A stretch of 48,474 nucleotides of DNA from Welwitschia mirabilis (Eukaryota > Gnetophyta > Gnetopsida > Welwitschiales): positions 248,886,608 through 248,935,081 of the forward strand of contig JBOZIK010000001.1 in assembly GCA_051453625.1 (NCBI GenBank), in the 5' to 3' direction. A model generated the notes under the pieces. It did no database searches and was not told the origin of the DNA. It saw nothing but the letters and a program-made list of their open reading frames with translations. Shown here piece after piece: positions 24,259 to 35,389 of this stretch (position 1 is its first letter; every line of letters starts with the position of its first letter). Both the position numbers and the translations under genes were made by a program.

Positions 24259-25499
24259 TGTTGCGTTACTAACTTGAATCAATTGATGGAGTATTTTGAG
24301 TAGTTTTACAGAATATTAGATAGGTTTATGTTAGATTTCTATGATAATGGAGAGCTAAGATGAATGATACAAAAACATGTAATCTTCATTAACTTTTATA
24401 GCATTTGAATTAGTTTATAATATTTTCTATCTAAACTAAAATTCCTACAAACATTAATCTTAATGCATTACATGAATACTTGTAAAAAGCCTATCATCCA
24501 CCTTATTATCCAAATGATTATATGAATGATAGAATACTTAAGCCAATAAATATGTTAACTAAAATCAATCTAATAGATGATATGAAATTTGTATGAGGTG
24601 CCATCATCTCTTGTATCAATCCAGACAACCAGTAAAATGACATTTAAAATAATGCTTCATCAAATTTTACCTAACTTTAGCCATTTTTCTCTTTGTTTCT
24701 TACATGCTTATTAGGATTTTATCCATGCTTATTATGTTGTTTATTTGTAAGTCTATATTTCTTAATAAATATTGACTCCACCTATCACTCCTTCTTATTT
24801 TCATTTACACTAGAAATTCTTGTGATAGGAGATTAAAGGGCTAGAGATCCATTCTTGTTGTTGTAAAGAGATTTCTTTCTTGGTATTGGACTATGTATCC
24901 TTCATTAAGGTGCTACTACTTTATAACATAAATGTTGGTGTGAATATAATTCAAAGAAATATAATATATTTTTATTTACTTATTTTGTACATATCCCTTA
25001 TAGTTTATGTTTTTTTTTGATTCTATGATAGCTTCTTTAGTGATATATATTATGATGGAAACCTTTGTTAAAGTTGAGTATTGTTAGTTTAGATGCATTA
25101 TTTTTTTTCTAAATTAACTTTTCATAGTTTTATATTTTGTTTGACATATGTAATAGTTAGATTGGTATTGATTTAGTGACAACATTTTTTGATTGATCTA
25201 GGTTATACAGGACCAATCTCTATGACAGGATCTAGTAATCAGATACAAGTTGCACTTAGTTTAGATTGTATTTCATTTTCATTAGTGTATTTGCATTATT
25301 ATTTTCTACATTATGTTTTATTTAGTGTTTCATTCCTAAAATTAATTCTTTTTCTTCTCACTTATGCCTTTAATGAGGATATGATATTTAAGTCACTTTC
25401 ATCTATATTAGTGTGTTGTGTTATGTAAAATCTACATTTATTTATGAATGATAGGATCTTCTTAAGAGCATATTTTTTGCAAAAATACATACTACAACA
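24259..25499 (+). repeat. LTR shared by A0 (3') and A (5')
   Basis: It begins TGTTGCGTTACTAAC, right after a polypurine tract, and ends near ACTACAACA, about 1.24 kb. A degenerate primer site follows at 25511. It is therefore flanked on the left by 3'-internal sequence and on the right by 5'-internal sequence, as in a tandem element array. The mid block GGAGATTAAAGGGCTAGAGA with TTGGTATTGGACTATGTATC and AAGGTGCTACTACTTTATAA is conserved in the other LTRs. A TATA-like TTAATAAATA lies at 24762-24771. The open run at 25189-25428 is LTR sequence, not a gene. Confidence 0.85.
24491..24643. repeat. Dyad module pair in LTR 24259-25499
   Basis: Module one, 24491-24532, has perfect outer arms CTATCAT and ATGATAG. 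Module two, 24601-24643, is weaker (CATCATCTC and CCAGACAACC). The spacing is 110 bp. Confidence 0.7.
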
Positions 25500-25510
25500 T
25501 CCATTATGTT

Positions 25511-25527
25511 ATTGACACTATAACTAA
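25511..25527 (+). promoter_or_regulatory. Primer binding site relic of element A
   Basis: ATTGACACTATAACTAA lies 11 bp inside the LTR end and aligns with AATTGACACCATTGCC in element B and with the tRNA-Asp-type site TTGGCGCCGTTGCC. Most changes are transitions; the CCGGGGA end is lost. Confidence 0.6.
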
Positions 25528-25528
25528 A

Positions 25529-25783
25529 ATGAGGAAATATCATATTGAAAATAAGGAATTTACCATTAGAGTGTTTCATGCTACTAAAAATAATTTAGAA
25601 GAAGATTTGAATGTAGAGAAAGAAATCAAACCAACTTTATTTTTACAACATTGTCTGCTTAAAGAGAGATGGTTAATACTTCATAAGCCTATTCTGTATG
25701 ATAGTTCTAAAGTACAAAATTTAAAATCTTTTAATAATGATGAACTCAACTATGAACATTTACGAACTAGCTATTATAATTAG
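25529..25783 (+). pseudogene. Protease C-terminal tail relic of element A
   Basis: This is an 84-codon open stretch. Its start, MRKYHIENKEFTIRVF, aligns with MKCYFGNRTFTIIGF after the protease domain of element B (about 41047). Its middle, KEIKPTLFLQHCLLKER and HKPILYDS, aligns with NIKPPLFLLYHPLEER and HEPTLYDD. It is therefore the end of protease plus the linker to RT, not a short gene of its own. The ATG at 25529 is an internal Met codon that happens to sit just after the primer site because of a deletion. A dyad module follows at 25871. Confidence 0.8.
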
Positions 25784-25870
25784 GAGAATGAAAATAGAAT
25801 CTGTAATCTATGTAGAAGTTAAAAATCTAGAACTAATTGAGAACTTACATTTTAAGGGAGGTTTTCCACC

Positions 25871-25912
25871 ACTATCATCTAGATGACCATCTAAACAATA
25901 GTTAACTCTATA
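25871..25912. repeat. Dyad module between protease tail and RT of A
   Basis: ACTATCATCTAGATGACC then ATCTAAACAATAGTTAAC; the inner palindrome ATCATCTAGATGA is nearly perfect. It interrupts the coding path between protease tail and RT. Confidence 0.7.
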
Positions 25913-25939
25913 AAAATTTAATAGAAACTAAAAGTTTTG

Positions 25940-26990
25940 ATCTTGAACTAAAACCTTTTTCAAATGAACTAAAATATATATTTTTATTTAACAATCTGAA
26001 TAAGTCATTTGGAATAGATAAAAATATTTCCCCTTAACAAGAATTGACTTTGATGATACTTTTGACTTCTAAGGCTAATTTGTTTACTTAGACTCATAGA
26101 GAATAGAAGTCATTCCTACTTTCATAGTTCAATAGAAAATCTACCTTGAAGATCATGCAAAACCTATTAGGCAACCTCAATGTAGAATTAATCTAGTCCT
26201 TAAGAAGTTGCTAAAAATGAAAACATTAAATTAATGAATGCTAGAATTATTTACGTCATTTCTGATAGTGAGTGGATTAGACCTTTAAAGGTAGTACCTA
26301 TAAAAGAAGAAAACTAAAAAATTTATATTTATTTTAAAAAACTAAATGAAATAAACAAAAAAGATCATTTCCCTTTGCCCTTTTTAGACCAAATTATACA
26401 TAGAATCCAATTACATGATTTTTATTATTTTCTTGATGGATATAGTAGCTATAATTAGTTTTGTATTGCTAATGAGGATCAAGTATAAACTACTTTTACT
26501 TTAGTTTTAGAACATTTTCCTTTTGACACATGCCTTTTGGTTTTTGTAATGCTTCTGAAACTTTTAAATGTGCAATGATGGGCATATTTTTTGATATATT
26601 AGAGGATACAATTCAAATTTTTAGCAATAAATTCTCTATATTTGGCGAAAACTTTGAATAAATCTTAGAAAGAGTAGAGAAAGTTTCAAATAGATGCATT
26701 AAGAGTGGTTTACATTTAAGTTGGAAAATAGTTTATTTCTTCTTAATAGTGGAATTATCTTAAGTCATCACATTTCTAGATATGGGATTAGGATGAACCA
26801 TGTAAAAGTTAATATCATTAAAAACCTAAATCCTCTAATGAATGTAAAACAAGTTTGATATTTTCTTAGTCATTATAGTTTTTATCAGAATTTTATTAAA
26901 TATTATGATAAAATTTATAAATCCATTCACTCATTACTTGAAAACATGCTAAATTTTGTTGGAATAAATCATGTCAACTTGTTTTTAAAA
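25940..26990 (+). pseudogene. Reverse transcriptase relic of element A
   Basis: The linker LKPFSNELKYIF (about 25950) opens the domain. KIYLEDHAKPIRQPQCRIN (about 26138) and ISDSEWIRPLKVVPIKEE (about 26260) match the RT start blocks. HFPLPFLDQI and FYYFLDGYSSYN (about 26370-26460) match the palm. The catalytic FMDDFSVFG motif reads FSNKFSIFG (26620-26646), so both metal-binding Asp residues are gone. After that, GLHLSWKIVYFF follows the thumb-side block. Stops and at least three frame changes are present. It would have copied element RNA into cDNA, but this copy cannot. Confidence 0.88.
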
Positions 26991-26999
26991 TACTTAAAG

Positions 27000-27310
27000 A
27001 TAAAATCTCTTTTATACATATAATGATGGGATCTAATTGGACTAAATATTTTGAATTAATGTGTGATGTTAGTAGAATTATTGTGGATGGGGTTTTTAAT
27101 GAGAAATATGATAAAGATTTTAAAGTTATATCTTATCATAGCAAAGCTTTATCAAAAACTTAAACAAATTATACTACTACTAAAAAAGAAATGTTAGCTA
27201 TTATATTTTACCTTGATAGTCTTATATACTTTATTTTAGGATTTTAAGCTAATGTTTACACTAGCCATGTAGCTATCTGTTACCTCATGATCAAGAATGA
27301 TTATAGTCTT
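27000..27310 (+). pseudogene. RNase H relic of element A
   Basis: FELMCDVS (about 27050) keeps the first catalytic Asp. It is followed by YDKDFKVISYHSKALSKT, then TNYTTTKKEMLAIIFYLDSL, matching the HVI-YASKTL and NYATTEKELLAVVFA-DKFR blocks. The final motif VYTDH reads VYTSH, so the last catalytic Asp is lost. One stop interrupts the middle. Integrase follows in the same direction after about 330 bp of poorly conserved linker. Confidence 0.85.
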
Positions 27311-27599
27311 AGACTTATTAGATGAATCCTCCTTAAGCAAGAATTTAATCTTACCATTATTGGTAAAGAAAAAAAATAATAGCATAGTGTTGAATTTGTT
27401 ATGTATTTCCTATTCTCTTGATGTTCTTTTCATAGATGATCTTTTCTTAATGAATAATGTCTTTTCATATCTTTTACTTATCCTCCTCCTTGGTATTCTG
27501 ACATAGTAAATTATCTTATAATCATGAAAACACTACAACATTGGATCCATAATCAAATAAAATCATTTCTCTATAAGATACGTGATTATGAATGGGATG

Positions 27600-28800
27600 A
27601 ATCACATATTTATTATAAATGCAAAGATTAAATCATGAAAAAATGTATGCCTCAATGGAAACAATAAGACATCCTTAATCTTTATCATGGTGGTGTATGT
27701 GGAGGAGATTTTAGTGAACCAAAAATAGATATGAAAATTTTTCATTTTAGTTTCTATTGGCCTAGTCTTTTTCAAGACTCTGTTGGCCTAGATAGAAGGT
27801 GTGATGCTTATCAATGTTATGGTAACCCTATTTGTTTTAATGCTATTTCCTTAAACATATTTTAAAATGTGAACCTTTTATTTATTAGAGTATTGATTTC
27901 ATAGGCCTTATTAGGCCACCTTCTCATAATAAGAATTAAATCTCAGTGATTGTTAGTTATGTTATCAAATGAGTTGAAGCTATTCCTACTAATACAAATG
28001 ATGCCCAAACTATTTGTAACTTTATTAGAACTTCTTGATTTTCTTATAATTATAGTTAGAGATCAAAAAGCTTATTTTATAAATTATCTTTTTAAAAGAC
28101 TTATTTTATCTATTGGAATTAAATATATAGTCACTTGTGCTTATCATTTTTAATGTAATGGTTTAGCTGAAAATGCAAATAGAGAAATAAAGAAAATGAT
28201 TTAAAAACTTGTCTCTATTAATAAGAAATCATGGACTCCTAAGCTTCATAATGTTCTTTGGGCTTATCATACTACTTAACATAACTCTCTTAGCTTTTCA
28301 TCTTATGAATTTGTCTATGAAAAATTTTAGGTTTTACCTACTAATGTTTGTTATAATTCTTATAATTTTACATATCAACTTAATCTTTTAAATTTAGAAG
28401 AAAATATTAAAACTCATTTAGCCTAATTATATCACTTGTATAAAAAATTAACTCATGTAATACATTACCAAGTCATTCATAAAGCCCAACCCAAGTTCAA
28501 ACATGATAAAAAGTTAACTCATAAAAAGTTTAAACTTATCTAAGTTTTTCTTTTATACAACACTTGAGTACATATGTTATATATGAAGTTGGCCTCTAAG
28601 TGGTTATATTCTTATCTTATAGAAAGAGTGAATTCTAATGGCCTAGTTAAGATTTCTAACTTAGCTACTAGGAAAAATCAGAAAGTTAATGAATAAAGAT
28701 TAAAAATATACGAAAACCCTTTTAATGTAATCTTAAACATGATAGAATCACTTATCTTGGAGGTTCTCCTCAATGAGGAGGTCTTTCTTCTAATCATTTT
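27600..28800 (+). pseudogene. Integrase relic of element A
   Basis: The N-terminal zinc finger (about 27678-27825) reads YHGGVCGGDF, with the second His as Asp, and then CDAYQC. The core keeps its acidic triad: GIDFIG (about 27893), RDQKAYF (about 28060) and GLAENANREIKKM (about 28165), although stops and a frame change separate them. WAYHTT (about 28262) and YEFVYE (about 28308) follow. The C-terminus ends with VKISNLATRKNQKV and NPFNVILNMIESLILE (28645-28760), typical of this group and also seen at the end of the deleted element B. There is no chromodomain. Confidence 0.88.
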
Positions 28801-31100
28801 TTAAGTTATTTCTTAGTCTATTCCTTTGATTAACATTATAATGTCACTTGATCATATTTCACTTGATTTGTTTATTTTTTTAATGAACTTACTATGAATA
28901 GTACTCATTACTTGGAAATTTCATAGTGATATGATTGAATTCATCTACTCTTTGGACATTCATATGTTTATGAACTTCATTTTAAAGTAGGATGCCTTAG
29001 CTCTTATGTTTAAGGAAAGAAAAAAAAGAAATAATGACCATGATCTATTGTATCTATGCTAAATTCATGGTTATTATGATGTCCTAATGCACTAGGGTAC
29101 ATTTTCTCAAGATGGATTTTTAGCTATTTTGGTAGCTATGGGAACTTTAATAGGTAATCAATTGACCATGCTTCATGGGATTTCAATTCTTTGACTGTGG
29201 TTGTACCTCTATCATTAGTAAAAATAATATAATAAAACTTTGAGACTAAGGGATAAGTGGTGTTTCTGATTCCATTAAAGGCATTTATTATTTCTAAGAC
29301 TTTTAGTACTCCCAAATAATCATTTCACTTTTGAGGATTTGGATGTATTTTTAGGTGTAAGTAGGTGAGTTTATTTTTAGGTATCTTTTGATCTTATCAT
29401 TTTTAATTGTGTCACTTAATCTTTGGTATCATTATACTTACTATCTTATCTAATGAAATTTTATGGATTTGATACATCTTGTCATGCACCTTAAATTAGG
29501 TAAATTTATAATTTATATGAAGGAAGTTTGTTAAGTTATGATTTAGGATAGTTACACTATCTTTTTCATGTTTCTCATGTATATTTTCCTTCTATTTTTA
29601 TTTAGTTGTTTGGTTTGTTATTTTAAAGTCATTTTCATACTTTTTCATCATTATTCTAGTACTTGATCATTTAGTAGTTCTCTTGTTGATTTTTACTAGT
29701 GTTATTTATTCTTAGAAGATGACTTTAGCACTTATTTAAATGCTATTCTTTTAGATTTTCCCATAATATTTCTTTACATTTTTAGATGATGTTCCTTGAA
29801 GCTTTCAAGTTTAACACATTTGTGATTTTTACTTTAAGTTTTGACACATTTATTTAGCTTAAATTGTCATGATTCTTCCTACTTAGTGCACTTTTCATTA
29901 CCTTATATTGCAATTTTCATTACCTTATATTATTGAGTTTTTCTCTTTTCATAATCTTTATTTGTCTTGATTCTTTACATTTTCCTCATCTTTTCAACTT
30001 TTTGATGATTTTTTTGATACCTTCATGCTAATATCTAAGCCTAACATTTTTCTATAATATTTCATTTTTACTGAAATTTTTAAAAACCTATCATCCACTT
30101 ACTTGTCTAGATGATAAGGTTAATGACCAATTAACATTATCTAAAAGTCATCTTAGGGTTATCATTCAACCAATCTGAGTGGATGATAGTGTGATAAAAT
30201 CATGGTCCAAACCATTTTCTTTCATTTTTATTCATTCTAGGTCATTTTCTCTCCATTCCTTTGAGTTTCATTTGTCACATTAAGGACCACCAACATTCTA
30301 GACTTTTAACCTATTTAATTTTCAACTTGATTTTTGAGATTTATATGAATTTGTTAAAAAGAGATATGCTTCTTTCTTTCTCATTATTTTTTTAATTTTT
30401 TCTCTTATTTCTCTACCTTTTACAGTGTATTTTTAATGCATATCAATCAATTTTTTGAGCTCTTTGATTTGTTACTTATGGATTTAATTTTCACTATGTA
30501 TTTTTTTTGAAAGCTAAATTTGTACATTTCATGAGGTAGAATTAGGTTTTTAACTTCAAAAATCATTTTCTTGAAAACAATAAGTTGAAAAGTAGTGATT
30601 CGTATAGGAAAAATAATCAAAGTGATGAGCTCTACATTTCTACTAGACTAGATTTTTGATTTGAGCATTTTCATTTTTGACATTTTATGGGACCACCTAT
30701 TACATACATTATTATTATTATTTTTCATTTCATACTTGCTCTTTGCATGATTAGGCAATCCAAGATGTATTAATTCTCTTGAGTAAGGATGGGATATATT
30801 TTTATGATTTTTACATAAAAATGTGAATTATGGGTTGTTTAAAGGATTTCACAAGTTACATATTAGAGATTTCTAGTTTATCACATGTGATGCACATTAT
30901 GTTATTAATTATTAGGCCATGCATAAGACATGCTAGATAGACATAGATAGAGGATGATCCATTTAAGTATAAGGAAAGCCCCTTAGTATCATCTATGATC
31001 AAGCATGTAAATCCCATGATATACCATCTTATTAGGCTTAATCCCTTTTTATTTAGTAGATTCTATTTATGTAAAGAGGCATTTTCGTAACTTCATGAGT
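28801..31100 (+). other. 3' noncoding region of element A
   Basis: Sequence after integrase. The part 29016-29600 aligns with B 42300-42880, for example TAGCTATGGGAACTTTAATA with CAATTGACCATGCTTCATGG against TAGCTATGGAAACTCCACTG with CAGTTGGCCATGCTTCGTAG. From about 30000 to the extra ORF it has no counterpart in B. Dyad modules lie at 30088-30189. No domain was seen in any frame. Confidence 0.6.
30088..30189. repeat. Dyad module pair in the 3' region of A
   Basis: Module one is CTATCATCCACTT with TTGTCTAGATGATAAGG (30088-30126). Module two is TTATCATTCAACC with GAGTGGATGATAG (30158-30189). The spacing is about 70 bp, shorter than in the LTRs. Confidence 0.72.
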
Positions 31101-31109
31101 AGGATTGAG

Positions 31110-31870
31110 TTGGAGGTAGAATAAATACTGATAGATATATAGCTCAGATGGATCATGGATGCACATGGAGTATACTACGTATTTATGATGAGAGAGTTCT
31201 ATGACATAATGCATATTGAGTGGAGGTTTAATGCTTATAATCATCTAGTTAACATGATCATAGCTACTATTCATCGTTATGAGATATCTATACTCTTAAG
31301 CCATATTACCATAGTTTTAGAGTAAGATAACCTTAGGAGTACTTATATACATTCAACTAGAGGTATAGAGGAGTGTTATGAGTATGGCACTATATTAGAC
31401 ATGCCAGTTAATGTCACTAAATATAGACAAGGAGTTTTAGTCATGCATTTATCTCTTACCCTATTAGATACTGCACAGAGGGTTAATTCATAATATCATC
31501 CCATCCTTCCACAACATCCATGTAATGTTTACACATCTATAGATGCTAATAGTTTTTAAGAAAGAGAAGAAGACAAACCTTTTTACTTTCACATAGAGGA
31601 TACTTAAGGATATGATAGAGGCTTATCACATTCAAACTCTAAGGTATTATACCTCCTATCAGTTATTTTTAGATTCTTTGGTATACCTAAGCCTATGAAT
31701 GAGTAGTAGCTCATGTAGCTTTAGAGATTAGCTCACTATTTACAAGACATGAGTATTCAAATTTCAAGAGAGGTAGAGAGACATTAGGTATAGAGACCTA
31801 TGGTTGGAATTACTCTTAAGCAGATAAAGGCTCTCCTAGTAGACATAATTTAGGGCCTTTGATAGGTTTT
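31110..31870 (+). pseudogene. 3' extra ORF relic of element A, function unknown
   Basis: One frame can be followed for roughly 240 codons with scattered stops, from about 31145 (IMDAHGVYYVFMMREFYDI) through EWRFNAYNHLVNMIIATIH, IEECYEYGTILDMPVNVTKY, LVMHLSLTLLDTAQRVN and HYLQDMSIQISREVER to LKQIKALLVDII. The A0 copy at 23090-23720 aligns over the second half. It lies between integrase and the 3' LTR on the same strand, where several Athila/Tat elements carry an extra or envelope-like ORF. I see no signal peptide and no clear membrane span, so a soluble protein is more likely. I do not recognise the family. The stop codons fit C-to-T decay of Gln codons. Confidence 0.6.
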
Positions 31871-32435
31871 AGACTAAGGCTTCACTAAGCTATAGAAAAT
31901 AATACCCCTATTAAGAGGAGAATATATCATACCAAGGATTAATTTATAGAGATGTCTAATTGTGTATGATGTGTTGAGGATGGTATTACAGTAGACATCC
32001 TAGGTGTGACCTAAGCATAGGGAGATGATACGACATAATCCATTATGATAGGCATTATACAAAATTTTCTTATAGACCTTAAGCATCATCCATCTTCTTT
32101 ACCTATACCTGATCCTACTTCATATTAGAAGTTCATTATTGCATCATGAGGGAACTTATTTTATTGTATCTTATTATGTATCTTTTCCTTATGGATTATA
32201 ATAAATATATCATTTTTTATCACTATTATTATCTGTACTTTTAGTTTTGAGATACCATGCAAATCATTTATATATTATTAAAATGCTTCATGATAACGAT
32301 TTCTTATGATACACATGATTATTTTATGATATGCTACCCATTTGAGTAGGGGAATGGTTAATATGAAAATTTTTTAATGTTTATCTTTTTAAGCAATTCT
32401 CTGTAGAATTGTATTTTTTAAGAATATTTTTTCAG

Positions 32436-32471
32436 ATTGTCATCCACTTTATTATCTAGACAATGAAATGG
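32436..32471. repeat. Dyad module before the A 3' LTR
   Basis: ATTGTCATCCACTTTATT with ATCTAGACAATGAAATGG. It lies about 235 bp upstream of the LTR, matching the module at 24019-24060. Confidence 0.72.
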
Positions 32472-32669
32472 TATAGTTACTTACTTTGCCTAAGTAAAAT
32501 TGTTTAGCTACTAGTTTCTAACATTTATTCTTGCATGTTGAAATTTTTTAGATTATTTCTAGCATTATTTTATAGTTTTTTAGTTGATTTGTCTTTAGTT
32601 AATTTGGCTCACAATCATGGTTGTTCATCTAGTATTTTTTAGGAATTAAAAATACTAAGTGGAAGGCTA

Positions 32670-33919
32670 TGTTATCAAATTATATGTATTTGATGGGATA
32701 TTTCTAGCAGTCTTATAGGATATTAGATAGGTTTATATTGAGGTTTGATAATAATAAAGAGATAAGGAAAATATCATAAAAACATGCAATCTTTATTACA
32801 TTTGATAACATTTTTAAAAAACTTGCAATACCTCTTATCTAAAGTGAAATATTTTGATTAAAAAGGCTGATCTGATAAAAGAAATAAATTTAAGAAGTCC
32901 ATCATCTACCTTATCATCAAGATAATAGTACAGATAATGGAAGTACATATGTTGACTCGGATGCTTACTAGAGTAAACTAGGAGCTGATGTAATTCTTGT
33001 ACATTGTGGCATTATCCCTTATATCATCTAAATCATAAAAAAAATGACAAATAAAAATAATTTCTAACCAAACTACATCAAATATCTATAATGTATCATG
33101 TACCTTATTAGGTGGTTATTAGGGTTATTGTAGCATTAGTTAGATTTCTTTATTTGGCTTTCTATTATAATAAATCCTCATTCCCCTTGATGATCTAATC
33201 TATCATCTTTTATACTAGAAATTCTTACAATAGGAGATTAAAGATTAGGATATCCATCCATTAGTTATAAAGATATGTCTTTGTTGGTGTTGGGTTATGC
33301 ATCCTTCATTAAGGTGCTACTACTTTATAACAAGTTGTTGGTTTTCTTATAATTAAAACTCTATTTTCTTTTCATATCTTTTGTTATGTACATCTTATTT
33401 ATAGTTTATATTGGTTATTATTTTGCTATAGCTTCATTTATGATATAAATCATGAGGAAACCCTTTATTAAGATTGATACTAGTAGTTTAGTTGCATTGC
33501 ATTTTATTTTATAACTTAACATTATATGCTTTCTTATTTTGTTTAATGTGCTTGATAGATTGGATTTGATTTGCTAATACCTTTTCTTAATTAATCTAGA
33601 TTATATAGAATCAAAATCTATGATAGGTTGATTTGGTAATCAAATATATATTTCATTTAGAATATCTTTGCATTTCATTTATATAAGTATATTACTTGCA
33701 TTGTTTTTTTGAATTGTTATTCATTTCATTTCTACTTAAAAATAAAATACAAAAGTATTTCATTTGAAACCAATTATTTTTCTTCTTGCTAATGGCTTCT
33801 ATGGATTATGATATTTAGATTAACTCCCATCTATACTAGTGTGTTGTATTTTACAAGATATTTATGATTGACAATATTTGCTTAAGGACATAATAATTAC
33901 AAAAATATACACTATGATA
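32670..33919 (+). repeat. 3' LTR of element A
   Basis: It starts TGTTATCAAATTATATG after the polypurine tract AAGTGGAAGG and ends near ACACTATGATA. It shares the block GGAGATTAAAGATTAGGATA with TTGGTGTTGGGTTATGCATC and AAGGTGCTACTACTTTATAA. A TATA-like TATAATAAAT lies at 33166-33175. It has diverged strongly from the LTR at 24259-25499. Confidence 0.82.
32900..33040. repeat. Dyad module pair in the A 3' LTR
   Basis: CATCATCTACCTTATCATC with AAGATAATAG (32900-32940) and a weaker copy, TTATCCCTTATATCATCTA (33009-33040). The spacing is about 109 bp. Confidence 0.65.
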
Positions 33920-34199
33920 GTTACTATTTTAACATATTCTTGGTAAGCCTCATATATCTTATATGGACACAGCTTGATTTTTGTATTATAACTTTTTGTA
34001 ATAACTTCTACTTTGATTGGTTTTATTTATACACAATTTGTTAGTATCCTATCATAATCTATGGCTACCTAAAAACCTTGTATTACTTATGAATTTATCT
34101 TATATTAGACTTTCACACATTACCTTATCTTGTATAAGCCATTATTAATTAATCTTATATCCTTAAATTTAATCCTTGATTATTAATTTAAATAGAATT

Positions 34200-34660
34200 A
34201 AAACTAAATAGAGAAAATGAATTATATGCCTTTAAGAGGTAGTCAATTTAAAGGGCCCCTATCAACCATTGGAGTGACTACTAGATTAAAGGATAAAATG
34301 GTAAATGAATAGTAATCCCTTTCATATGGGTACATCAAGATATAATATCTATAAACCTTAGGGTAGAGAGTATAGAAATACCTTTCTAATAAGAGATTTT
34401 TAATTTTCTAAACTTGAATAGACAAAATTGGATCTTTGAAATCTAAATGATATAGTAAATTAAGTAGAATAAAATTAGTAGCATGTAAGTTTGTTTTAAA
34501 ATCCCTTACTCATCTTTTTTTTCTTTTTATTCACCTATACAATGAAGTTTCCTTCTTACCTATTCTCTACTTCAACCATGCTAAGAACTATGATGAAATA
34601 CAATTCTTAAACTATACTATCTTGTGTATATTAAGGGATAAATTTGGATCATGGTTGATG
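34200..34660. repeat. Dispersed repeat copy (ii), probable 3' LTR part of element C
   Basis: GCTAAGAACTATGATGAAAT followed by AAACTATACTATCTTGTGTA matches copy (i) at 5022-5065. It lies downstream, in minus-strand sense, of the element C integrase and its polypurine tract, so it is best read as part of that element's 3' LTR. The ends are not defined. Confidence 0.5.
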
Positions 34661-34917
34661 TTAAGGGTTTACGGATTGTAATATTCTTAATATATTATTC
34701 ATTTCTATCTTTTAAGCATTTTGTTCTTTTAGATGTAATTATTCCATACTATTATAATTAATTTCTTATTTTGTTAAGGATTGGATTAGCCTAGTTATAC
34801 TACCTTCAAGTTAAATTTTATAGGATCATTAGATGGATATGCTATCTTGTGAAGGATCAACATACTTACATAACATAGGTTAAAAGTTACAATATCATTT
34901 CATAACATAGGTGACCC

Positions 34918-34927
34918 NNNNNNNNNN
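34918..34927. other. Assembly gap (10 N)
   Basis: A short N run between GGTGACCC and GGTTTATACACC, inside the putative LTR of element C. Confidence 0.95.
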
Positions 34928-35041
34928 GGTTTATACACCTTAAATGGAAAAACTACATTCTTTAATAGCCTTAAAATTAATATTATTAATAATGAACATG
35001 GGGTATTATTTCTTTAAGGAGGAGAAAGAGATCATGATATA

Positions 35042-35051
35042 CTCCACCTTT
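35042..35051 (-). promoter_or_regulatory. Probable polypurine tract of element C
   Basis: The minus strand reads AAAGGTGGAG and is followed by TATATCATGATC, a plausible decayed LTR start (TGTCATGATC in intact relatives). It lies about 340 bp past the integrase tail. Confidence 0.5.
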
Positions 35052-35389
35052 AAGATGGATGTTCATCCTCAAACTGTGGTTTCTTGAAAGAATCCTTGTG
35101 TATGCCTACTTATCATTCTTCATATTCCTCATTTTCATCTTATTCGACTATAATATTAAATTAATATATATAATTATTAGCAAATATTCTTAACTAATTT
35201 TTTATATGAAATCTTCATTTTTCTAACTATATTAGTCACAATGGCACCATTCAAATAATACTTTTCTAATGAATTTTCCTTTTTATTTTTTATTTTATCT
35301 TTAATCATAACTAATTTAATAGTAAACATTAAATTTAGTCTTACTAAAATATTACTTTTAATTCATTATATAATTACCAAATTTTCATG

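Larger units (their letters stand above)
21190..25499 (+). mobile_element. Element A0: internally deleted Athila/Tat-like retrotransposon
   Basis: The order on the plus strand is gag core, gag-protease linker, protease, then an abrupt switch at about 23065 to the 3' extra-ORF region, then a polypurine tract and an LTR at 24259. RT, RNase H and integrase are missing. Everything from 23090 to 24258 has its counterpart in element A at 31560-32669. No 5' LTR of the same type is visible upstream, so either it is lost or the gag-protease part belongs to a related element fused to this 3' end. Confidence 0.75.
25500..33919 (+). mobile_element. Element A: Athila/Tat-like retrotransposon lacking gag-protease
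   Basis: From the shared LTR, the plus strand runs: primer site, protease tail, RT, RNase H, integrase, a long 3' region with the extra ORF, polypurine tract and 3' LTR (32670-33919). Gag and nearly all of protease, present in B and A0, are missing between the primer site and 25529. All reading frames are broken. Element A is the only plus-strand copy in the window that keeps the enzymes downstream of protease. Confidence 0.85.

Noticed and set aside
27297-28391. Three short plus-strand frames as separate genes
   Set aside because: They lie in shifted frames of the RNase H-integrase relic of element A.
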